Positions 1 to 9,339 of a stretch of DNA of 64,000 nucleotides are shown in pieces. Location: NCBI GenBank assembly GCA_036346275.1, contig CM070723.1:26294176-26358175 (forward strand). The letters are read 5' to 3'. A model generated the notes under the pieces. That model was not told the origin of the DNA. It did no database searches and saw nothing but the letters and a program-made list of their open reading frames with translations. The stretch's first letter is position 1. Each line of letters opens with the position of its first letter. Source of the stretch: Otatea glauca (lineage: Eukaryota; Streptophyta; Magnoliopsida; Poales; Poaceae). A program made the position numbers and the translations under genes.

Positions 1-1156
1 ATAGCTAAGAGGAGTTGAGGACCATCTCTCTCCATATATAGAGTTTTGAGAATCTTCTAAATTGATCATCTGATGCACTAACTAAAGGGATTAACATGTT
101 AACACCGAATTAAGGGTTTGCAGCCCATATGTCCCCTTTCATATAAGCCCATATAACAAAAAGAACTAAGTAATGCTTACAGATGGCATCAAAGTATAAA
201 ATTGACCATTACCATCATTGCCCCCATCATCATCCTCACCCCATGCATCAAGACCTTCATCGCCGATGTTCTCATGCCCAACATTTCCCTCTGTTCTATT
301 AACTCGTTTGTCAATAACTCTGTAGACATCGCCACCTAACATGAAAATTGTCATCGATTGAATAGCGTGGAAGTTTTCAATAGCATATTGATGGGGGAGC
401 TCTAATAAGATTAAGAAAATTAGTGACAGCGTATGAATCACACCTCCGTGATGTTTGCGTGAACTCGATTTAGCTAGCTCAATGTGCAAACAATCACCAG
501 TCTCAAGATCAGAAACAGTTCCCTGAATGGAACACAACCTTAGATCAGTGACAATGACTATCAACCCTAAATAAATGGAAGATGACTAGTCACGAGGTGT
601 AGGGTAATTTATTGCTACTAATGCATGGACTAAACTTGTACTTTATATAGTAGAGACAAATGTTAGAATTTTGGCTCAGATGAACAACATTTGACAAGTG
701 CATGGGAATTCTTTTAGTTAGCATTTATGCAAGTCCAGGCTTTGGGTTTTTGTTCCATGTAACGGTATTATTCTTCAACAGATGTTCGATAGTACAACTC
801 ACATTTAGAGAGGCCATTGTTGACAAGGCCGCCTGATGAGTGAAGAATGACATGAAGGCAACCGCCTGCGCCGTAAGAATCAGAATTCGGAAACAACATC
901 AGGCAAACAGCAGTAGGCTGACATCTACGTAATGTAAAACAAATCCATCCATCCAGAGCAAGTAGCAACCAATCTTCTCCTCGCTAGAACACGTAGAGAA
1001 ACCTGGATTGCGCTCCACCCCTACACAATTAGGTCTAGATAGCACAACGTAAACAGCCGAATCGAAGGGTTCTAAGAGAGGGTTTAGTTTCAGAGAAGTG
1101 CACGCTACAGGAATCGAGACAGGGGTGAGAGGGGAAGGGGAGAGGGGAGGGGGTAC
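1..1156. other. No recognisable gene
   Basis: Two modest minus-strand open frames (about 132 and 66 codons, near 166-564 and 768-968) show no motif I recognise and no convincing splice structure. If the RRM exon at 1157-1318 were part of a longer gene, the later exons would fall here on the minus strand, but I could not find them. Treat as intergenic or decayed intron sequence. Confidence 0.4.
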
Positions 1157-1318
1157 CTAGTTGCCACGGCCGGTGTGCTCGAGGAGGCAGTGGTCGAAGC
1201 CGGGGAAGCGGGAGAAGATGTTGTGGATCTTGCAGGGCTTCACGTCGTCCGGAAGGCCGGCGACGAAGTGCGTGAGGACGCCCTGCCGCTGCGGGTCCGG
1301 GTGAGGGCGTGGCGGCAT
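1157..1318 (-). pseudogene. First-exon remnant of an RRM-type RNA-binding protein
   Basis: The minus frame from the ATG at 1318 encodes 53 residues. It contains THFVAGLPDDVKPCKIHNIF and then FSRFPGFDHCLLEHTGRGN, which resembles the first half of the RRM in plant proteins of the nuclear-speckle / cell-wall-integrity RNA-binding family (typically TLFVAGLPDDVKPREI...). An in-frame TGA lies just upstream of the ATG, so this start is the natural one. The frame ends with TAG at 1157-1159, followed at once by GT. In relatives the residue after GRGN is usually Gln, so the ancestral reading is probably CAG then a GT donor, with one C-to-T change making a stop. No second exon was found. I infer a dead fragment. 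Family assignment rests on memory of the motif, not on a search. Confidence 0.6.
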
Positions 1319-1866
1319 GGCGGCGGTGGTGGGAGAGGCTCATCTCGATGTGCGACACAGCGCGGCACGGGCGGTGCGCTTCCTGCCTGGGGGTACGTAC
1401 AATGGTGTAGACGGCAATTATCTATAATACTCCACCATCACTTACAGACAGTACTAAAGATAGCTCGTACAACGGATCATCTTTTTACTTGTTCTTACAG
1501 ACCGCACCATAGACTTGAGAAATATAGTGATCAACTCTAATTTTTATCCTTATGGACTACATGTGTCGTTTTATTTTTTTAATTTAATTAGGGTACATAG
1601 TAAAAGAAAATGAATATGCATGAAATAGATAATAAAGATAATTTGTATGAAATGATAATTACTAAACATTTTCATGGTACTATAAGACTTAAACCATTGA
1701 AATGAAAGAATATCGATCATCCTTGGTTCGTTCATCCAAATTCAAAAAAGTTATGTAGGCATTACCACTCATACCAATCCATGGTTAGAAAATAGTGTGT
1801 GCTTTCATATGCCCAAAAAATGAAGCTTCTTTTCCCTCTACAAAGCATATGAGATAGTACAATGGA
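1319..1866. other. Gap without recognisable features
   Basis: The first 100 bases are GC-rich and could be the 5' leader of the RRM fragment. The rest is AT-rich with no supported gene, repeat or RNA. Confidence 0.4.
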
Positions 1867-2083
1867 CTAACTTTGCCCATAAACCATGAATAGTCTAGAA
1901 TCAGCCCTTGCTTCCTCTAGCTTTGCTAAATAGCTCCTTCATGAACTGGGATATTGTGCCATGTGTTATCCGAAGTATATCTGCTGCCCTAGTTAAAGAA
2001 TTTAGAGCAACCTTTGTGTACACAAGCAACCATTCAAGCTTTCCACATGTATAGAATTGTAATCCAATCATTAGATGAAAAGA
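1867..2083 (-). pseudogene. Last-exon remnant of an ASHR1/SMYD-like SET-domain methyltransferase
   Basis: The minus frame reads HLMIGLQFYTCGKLEWLL, then SLTRAADILRITHGT and FMKELFSK. This matches the C-terminal TPR-like helices of plant ASHR1 (SMYD-type putative histone-lysine methyltransferase), the part that follows the SET domain. After FMKELFSK the frame shifts by one inserted base near 1921; the other frame continues as LEEARA, as expected for the family, and reaches a TAG at 1867-1869. The SET domain and zinc finger are absent. The upstream side is lost: the exon ends within ten bases of the LTR-like repeat that begins at 2092, and no splice acceptor remains. I infer a truncated, frameshifted pseudogene. 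Identification is from motif memory. Confidence 0.6.
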
Positions 2084-2091
2084 TGGGTAAA

Positions 2092-4986
2092 TGTAAGGTC
2101 GAGGATGCCGACTAGAGTGGGCGTGAATAGGCGGCTTTTAAAATTTCTTCTACTAATTTATACAAAGCAAATCACCTCTAATTTTCCTAATGCCAAAACC
2201 TTAACAATTATAAATGCGGAAGCGATAAACTAAGCTTTTGACAATTAAAGCCTAAATCAACTAGGTTCACTATGTGCACTAACTAATTATGTCTCTAACA
2301 AATATAGAAATCCTAAAGGTAAGCAATCAATCAATTTACTTCTATGAATATAAATTGCTTGAATATAAATAAGGAATAGAGTGCAAGCATAAGAGACACG
2401 ATACTTTTTACCGTGGTGTTCGGAGACTTGCCGGTCTCCCCTAGTCCACATTGAGGTTAGCCCAAACGAATTGGACCGGCTCCACGAATTGAGCACCCAC
2501 CTCGAATCCACTAGTAGTAGCTCTTTTTCCCTCCCGGGTAGGCGAGCTCCAACCTTCACAAACTTTGCCGGGACTTCTCACAACCTCCGTTGAGAAGCTC
2601 ACCGTGCGCGATGCTCTACGCCGTCTAGGAGGCGGCAACCTCCAAGAGTAACAAGTCAAGCCTTTCCACTTGAACTTCACCTAGTGCAACACATGCACTT
2701 CCGGTGACATCCTAAGTGCAACACATGCACTAGGATCCTCCTCAAGTGCAAAACATGCACAAGAGGCTCTCAATCCTCTCCTAATTGCGACACATGCAAT
2801 TAGAGGCTCACACTAGCTCAAGAAGCAAATGGAAGAGGGTAACACATGCACACAACTCCTACAAACACCCAAATGCTCTAGCACACAGCCAACATCATAC
2901 CCTTGCCCCACAAGGCCTCCTTTTATAGCCTCCAAGCCAAAACTAGCCGTTGGGGGCGAATTGGGCAAAGTGCCCAGCAAACCCGGTGCTACCGCCCAAC
3001 TGGGACAGGTAGCACCGGCCTCCTCGCCAACGGCTACAAAACTAGCCGTTGCAGGAAATCCGGTAGCACCGGACCACCAGACCGCCCAAAAACATCCCTC
3101 TGTAATTTCCACACCGGCCAGAGGGGCGGTAGCACCGGACCGAGCGGCAGTACGTACTCCCATAAGCGGTACTACCGGTCCAGCGGTGCTACCGGTCCTA
3201 TATGGGCGGTACGACCGGCCATATGGAGAAAACGCAATTTTTCACAAAAACTTTTCTCCAAACTATTAAAGATTTATTCTTTGAGCTATGTGAGGATCAA
3301 CACATGATCACAACACTATGCAAAACACATTTGCACATGTTAATCACATACTCCAAAGAATCGCATTAAGCACAACTTATTTGCAAAACACATTTGCAAA
3401 TAAACTAAGAACTTATGAGATCAATCCTCTTAGCCATGTGATGATCAACACATAATCAAGTCAATTTGCAGAACACATTTGCAAACCCTATTCATATGCT
3501 CTAGGATCGAAACCCATAATCTCAAGTTCATTTGCAAAACACATTTGCAAACAACAACTCCAACTTATTTGCAAAACGCATTCGCAAATAAACCACGAAC
3601 TTAAAGATCAATCCTCTTAGCCATGTAAGGATCAACACATGATCCCGACACTTTGCAAAACACATTTGCAAATAACAAATCAATACTTTGCAAAAACACA
3701 TTTTGCAAACACAAAGCATAAACCAAGCTTAGCCTTGTGATGATCAACACATGATCCAATCACAACTAGAACACCAAAGCATGAGCTCTCTATTTGCAAC
3801 ACATGCAAAACTTAGCTCCAAGCAAAAACCAAATCAAATAAGATTCAATTAAGATTCAAGCATGAGCACCCTTATTTGCAACATATGCAAATACTTTGCT
3901 CATGCAAAATCCAATACACGAGCTTCACCCATTTGCAACACATGCCAAATGGTTAGCTCCATGCAAACACCAAACAAGAGAGTGAGCTAGAGTGAACCGG
4001 ATTGAGTTCATCAACACATGATGAAGCTCAAGTTAAAAGACTCAACCCCTCTTAATAGTACGACACCTAACTAGCAACCCGGTCTCACATCCACACACCG
4101 AGACCGGTAAAAGACTAGAACACATCCTTAGCCCTAGCTAGTTATATCTTTGCTTCTAGCGATCCACTTGAAGCTTTTATGATTTACAATCATCTTCTCT
4201 CCAGGATCGAATCTTCTTCTTCTTGTTCACCAACGCATGATGAACCTTCTCTAGCCCTTCTCTTCACTTCGGGATCACCTCTTGAAGCTCATCAACACAT
4301 GATGACTTCTTCTTCTTCCCGATTCTTTATCATCTTAGACTGAACCTACTTCACAACTCATGGAAGATGTTAGTCCAACAAACACGGTTGCCTCAATCAT
4401 CACCGCACTCCATTAACACATAATGGATGCCTCTAAGATCTATTGAGCACAAACCAAATCAACTTGAAAGATTAATTTGTGTCTTGAGTACTTTGATGCA
4501 ACTAATGCTTCACTATACTCAAGAACTTTTCGCTTGTCTTAAATCAACAAAGAGACACCATCAACACATGATGAAATGTTCTTTGATTGATTTAGAGACA
4601 ACCGAACTCAATTTAAACTTATTTAAATTGGCATGAGTATATATCACTACACAGGTTTCATATACTCAATTTGATGGAAAGTAATGATCCAATATATTTG
4701 AGTGATGGAAAGGGATCAATACATTTGAGACCATCAACTATAGAATAAACTCCATTTGATATGTGCATATAGATAATTGGACTTTGGAACCAATATGCAC
4801 ATAATCAATCTTAGATTGCATATGAGTTTATCCTATATTAGCATGAATATATTTCAACTACACAAGTTATATATATACTCAAAATATTGTTTCAAAGTCT
4901 TGATCCTTTATATTATATAGCAAGAGGACATAGATCAATACAATTGAAACGTCAAGTTAAATTATCAATCCCCCCTAGATGTGTGC
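2092..4986 (+). mobile_element. LTR-like repeat, probable solo LTR or remnant
   Basis: The tract opens with TGTAAGGTCGAGGATGCC and closes near the run CCCCCCTAGATGTGTGCA, giving TG...CA ends. It has no coding capacity that I trust and is dominated by short degenerate repeats. Its composition resembles the long LTRs of grass gypsy elements that begin with similar GGTCGAGGATGCC text. The 5-base flanks (gtaaa and ttcat) do not match, so the boundaries or the solo-LTR reading may be wrong. It sits exactly between the ASHR1-like remnant and the first RadA-like exon. Confidence 0.4.
2690..4620 (+). repeat. Array of degenerate short motifs
   Basis: Three related words recur many times at irregular spacing: CAACACATGCAC (left part), AACACATTTGCAAA (3300-3720) and GATCAACACATGATC (3290-4570). 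Between 2960 and 3230 a different word, close to GGTAGCACCGG and its complement, recurs about eight times. The pattern resembles slippage-derived internal repeats of long LTRs. Open frames here are by-products of the repeat. Confidence 0.7.
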
Positions 4987-6248
4987 ATTCATGTATATAT
5001 ATGAATTAGGAATATAATGGACATATTTAGATTAAAGCAATGGAAGAGTTCATACTTTAACTTGAATCCTAAGTATGCATTAAGATAATAGAAGTTCTCA
5101 TACATGTGCAGCCACTGCGGGGAGGGCTCTTCGCAGTGGTGGGGTGTGTGCCGACACTGACAGGAGATGGGGACCGTGATCAAGTATGTCCCGCAGCCTG
5201 ATACCACCGTCGATGAGTGGTCGCACCATGCAGTCCGGTCGTGGATTCCGCAGAAGAGCAAGGAGATGATGCCCCAGAGCCTTCAGGAGGTGACCAAGGG
5301 GGTTGACCAGGCGGAGTGGTGCATACCGCTGTAACATTTCTCACCCCAGTTCAATGTTTTTGTATACAATGGCAACTGGATTGTTTAACATAGGGGAAAC
5401 ACCAGCTTCCTTAGTTTCTTCTCTACACTATTGTATAAATAAATGATGTTAAGATTATCGAATTTTATGATTGTTCTGTGCAAACATGGGCAACGGCTTT
5501 AGTAAGTATTCAGTATTCAATATGCAATGCAATTGCTTTGTACCTCATTGAAGATTTTTTCCATTATTAGCTGATGACGTGCATGAGTGTGTCTTACTTG
5601 TAGGTCAGGGAGCTTCGGAATGGAGGTTGCTCGGGTGCTTGGGGGTGGCATTGTTCCTGGTAAAAAAATTACTCAGAACTTTCTTGGTACTGGTTGGAAG
5701 GAAACTTGTGTCAGTTGTAGGATTAGGGATTGTATCTATATGAATTCCAAACCCTGACATGTATCTTGCAGTTCCACCAAAGATTTTGAATTGCCTACAA
5801 CAACCATGTATTAGTAAATATGATGACATTTGAACGACACTTTTTTTATAGTTCTATGTTCTTTTGCCTTTTGAAATAAGCGCCAAAATGAGCAATCTGT
5901 ACCACATAGTGAACTAGCCGAATTTCCTGCTCAATTGCACGGCTAGATACTACAATGCATGTGCTTATATCGAACATAGAATTGTCCATGTTATATAACT
6001 CTTATGCTTATGATGGAAATATAAATGTATTTCCTATACAACAATAGCAACAGCTTTTATAGTTGTATCCGATTAGTTTGCACCATTGTAATTTGGACCC
6101 ACCACGACAGTGTAGTTCTTTCTTTCTCATGTTTGTATCTAATTAATCTGCACTGTTATAATCTGGTCCGACACAATTAGGGATGAAAATTTCCCCGCAG
6201 GAAAAATCCCCATGGGTGGTGGAGCCGGGGGAGATCTCCTCATGTGGG

Positions 6249-7845
6249 TAGGGGTGCTATCGGATCGGATTCAGTCGGATAACGTTCTTTCCATATCCTA
6301 AACCATATTTTTTGTCGGATTCAGAATCGGATTCAAATAGTACCTGATACGAATACGACGGATAATATCGGCCATGGATTCGAATTGAATACTGAGCGGA
6401 ATCGATACAGTATCAAATAACTTTTGTCGGGTAAGATATATATTCAACATATTGCATATCAAAACATTTTTTTGAACACGGGGGCATAAAAAGGGGGTGT
6501 AGAAGAGGTGCTTATTCAGCAGGTAAAAGCGCTAGAATACACAATACAAGAAAAGGCTTGCCAGTGGGAATAATGTAAATTAATATAAAATGACTACGAT
6601 GTCACAAGTCTACAACCTCAGAAGTATCAATGAATATGATTTATGATGGTAAAAGTATGCCTGAATTGATCACATGCAATCTTGCTGGACAGTGTTAGTA
6701 ACCATTATGGATTACCTCAAGTGGAGTTCCATAGGCAGCAAGCTTGATTCCATTATCACGACAGTAATTCAATAGAGGTTCATACTCCTGCCAGCGCTCT
6801 GATACCCAGTGAGGTGTGTACAACCTTAAGTTGTTGCCATCAATTCTGAAAAGTAAAAAACATAGACTTGTTAGAAGTTCATAAAAAGGAAGTATTGGAA
6901 GGCTTATAAATTGCAATGGCTCTAATAGAAATACTATATTCCCCAAAACAGGTAAGGAGATTATCAAAATTAGGGCTCCAATTTGAGCTTAGCCAGCATG
7001 GTCATGATAGTAGTAGTCTATACAACAAGAACCCAGCCTGTATGTATCTTAGCTAGATATATCACAACTAGCAAACAGCTAAAATTCGTTCCATTAGCAA
7101 GAGGAGATAGCACCAGCCTCCCATCCATGAACCAGCTGAGCTGCTCCTGGAGGTCACGGGGGAAGGCCTCGCCAAGCGTGAGCACGAGCAAGACGCTCCT
7201 CCCGGCCTCGAGCTGCTCCAGTCGAGCTCGAGCGAGATGCTCCTCCCGGCCTCGGTGCACCGGGCAGCCAACTTCCTCACGATATCGAGCTCGAGCACCA
7301 GTCCGGCACGAGCTCGGCCTCGCCGAGGTACACGACCCACCGGCAGCCGAGGCTGGAGAGGTGGCGGGAGGCTGGAGGGAGAGGCACCGAGGGAAGGCCA
7401 GAGGGCTGCGGGAGTGCGCCAGCGGGAGGGGCTATGGGAGTCCGGAGGGAGGGTGGCCAAGGGAAGGCCAGAGGGCGGCGGAGGTGCGCCGGCAAGACGG
7501 CTGGATGGCGGCGGCAAGAGCTGGCCCCGACGGACCTTGCGGGCTAAGCGCACGGGGTGTTACCCAGAGACTAGAAGAGTCCAGATCAAGGGTTTGGACT
7601 GTTTGGTCTGTATTGGGGGCACTGGGCGGCGCGATAGCCGGATATCCGATGCATTTAGTCCGGATATATCCAAAAAATGTTCAGAATATCCCGATCCGAC
7701 GGATAGTGATTTCTCGAATCCGAATCCGAAAAAAAATATCCGAAGCCGATACCGTATCCAACAAATATTTGAAAAAATTATCCGAATCCGATTCGAACAC
7801 ATCTGGTCGGTCGGTCGAAAATTATCCGATCCGATTGCACCCCTA
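6249..7845. mobile_element. Non-autonomous hAT element carrying a gene fragment
   Basis: The 1,597-bp unit has terminal inverted repeats that begin TAGGGGTGC and match at 21 of the first 22 positions. It is flanked by a perfect 8-bp duplication CATGTGGG (6241-6248 and 7846-7853), the length typical of hAT. Both ends carry many copies of CGGAT/ATCCG over about 200 bp, a usual arrangement for transposase-binding subterminal repeats. No transposase is encoded. The interior holds a spliced host-gene fragment (6716-7345, minus) plus GC-rich sequence to about 7600. It lies in an intron of the RadA-like pseudogene. A 724-bp relative with the same ends is at 29910-30633. Confidence 0.9.
6716..7345 (-). 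pseudogene. Captured fragment of a RETICULATA-RELATED (DUF399/ChaN-like) gene
   Basis: Inside the hAT, two exons read on the minus strand. The upstream one (about 7345 to 7118) gives VVYLGEAELVPD, LELDIVRKLAARC and EAFPRDLQEQL..FMDG, spread over three frames by indels. The downstream one (6845-6716) gives NNLRLYTPHW and QEYEPLLNYCRDNGIKLAAY. Together they follow the order of the ChaN-like haem-uptake domain of chloroplast RETICULATA-RELATED 5/6-type proteins. The intron between them is kept: acceptor AG at 6846-6847, phase 2 on both sides, but the upstream donor reads GC rather than GT. A GT donor follows 6716. Retention of introns shows DNA-level capture, not retroposition. A 16-bp word is duplicated inside the first exon (about 7194 and 7232). 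Non-functional by frameshifts. Confidence 0.75.
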
Positions 7846-7853
7846 CATGTGGG

Positions 7854-8605
7854 GGAACCTAGACAGGGTTTGTCCTCTGGAGGGCACTGTGGGGACCTGG
7901 TAAAAATTAAAATGTATTATTTTATTTATAAATATTTTTAATATGGTAGATGTATTATTTTCTTATATATTTGGACTAAAATTCGAATCTATGTATTAGA
8001 CTGTAAATTTTGAAGCTATTTTTGATAAAAAAAACAATATATATAAATACTTATAAATTAATAAATAAAGTCACATTTTTTAAGATCTTTCTTTTTTCCC
8101 TCCGATTAATGTGGTAATTTCTAGCCCTTGAGAGCGAAAATAGTGGCTTCGTTTTTCTACCGTTTTAATAATATTGTAGATATATCAAAACCATGTGCTA
8201 ATGAGTTATCTGTTTTCAATTTGATTGGCAATTCTAGACTGGTTTGTTGTTGCAATGTTTATTGAATTGGCTTGAAATTCACATCTTGTTCCCTACATGT
8301 TGCACTCATTCCAAATGTTGTCGATGTTCATTTCTTCTGTATGTGTAATGTGGCGAAGTACCAACTTTAGGATAAGTCATATACCAAAATAAGTATGAGT
8401 TTCAGATCAATGTTACCATTGTGGTATGAGTTTGGGCGTACAAAGTTCTCTTCCCATCTTGTGCCATTCTATTTATTGGTTACTTTTGTCATATTATTTG
8501 ACAAAAAGTACATGTAACATGTCACATGAAGCTTTTGTTACTCCACGGCATCAATGTATAACCTACTGTATGTCATGGATTGTAATCACGCATATGGTTT
8601 GGCAG
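7854..8605. other. Intron remainder of the RadA-like pseudogene
   Basis: AT-rich sequence between the hAT and the Walker A exon. I see no separate element or gene in it. Confidence 0.5.
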
Positions 8606-9339
8606 GCTCCTTGGTTTTAGTAGGTGGGGACCCTGGTGTTGGCAAAAGTTCATTGTTGTTACAGGTAAATATACACATTGGACTATTCAATGATAGTTTG
8701 GTCTACCTTTTTTCTTGTGTTCACAAGCCATTAAGATCCATGCATTCATTTATCTATCACATTCTTTTGGAATTTTATTATTTTATCTACTTTGTTTGTT
8801 ACATTTTGAGTTTTCAGACACTGGGATTTTCTGTACCTAATTCCTTAACTTTTTGAAACTGATATCGCTTTTTTTTGGGGTCCTGTAGCTTGCTTCTATT
8901 GTATCTGAGGGCATCAATGTCGATGAGTCTTCTCCTGTTGTGTATGTGTCTGGTGAGGAGGTTGGTAATAGCATTCTCCAATCTCTATCATTTGCATCTC
9001 CTTAACTATTTTGTTTTCTGGTTGTTGGAAAATTCTTTTACAGATCTATATGACACTCTTCTGATAGCCTTCATTGTTCAATTTTTCAAATGTTATTGTT
9101 ATTTCCCAGAACTTTCTTTGATACAGATTTGTAACTTTGTCCCCAAAGCATCGAGCAAATTGGAAATAGGGCTGACCGGATGAGTATCATGTCTAGAAAC
9201 TTGTACCTATACTCTAGTACGGATATTGAGGTAACATTATTTAGCTAGCATCGTTTATATATACTCATTTTTTTGGGTTCATATACCTTTTACTAAGGAA
9301 AGGCAAACATACTAGCTGGAAGCAGGCGCATGCAAAAGG

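Larger units (their letters stand above)
5095..9230 (+). pseudogene. RadA-like (Sms) organellar DNA-repair gene, five exons, dead
   Basis: RadA is a RecA-like ATPase that drives branch migration in recombination; the plant version acts in plastids and mitochondria. Exons: 5095-5330 (zinc finger CSHCGEGSSQWWGVCRH, then TVDEWSHHAVRSWIPQ), 5604-5659 (MEVARVLGGGIVP), 8606-8664 (Walker A: LVGGDPGVGKSSLLLQ), 8889-8960 (INVDESSPVVYVSGEE) and 9147-9230 (IEQIGNRADRMSIMSRNLYL). Splice sites and phases agree for the first four exons: GT at 5331 and 5660, AG at 5603, 8605 and 8888. Damage: the fourth zinc-finger Cys is TGA (5158-5160); the acceptor before the last exon reads AA instead of AG; the N-terminus and the whole C-terminal half are missing. 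A hAT element (6249-7845) sits in the second intron. Downstream the gene runs into an LTR fragment. The family match is strong; loss of function is inferred from the visible damage. Confidence 0.85.

Noticed and set aside
2829..3307. Plus and minus frames of 107-146 codons near the LTR-like block
   Set aside because: They lie over repeats of GGTAGCACCGG and show no family motif; overlapping frames on both strands point to composition.
3290..3720. Regularly recurring AACACATTTGCAAA words considered as a CRISPR-like array
   Set aside because: Spacing is irregular, the words are degenerate, the spacers are themselves repeats, and the genome is a plant nuclear one.
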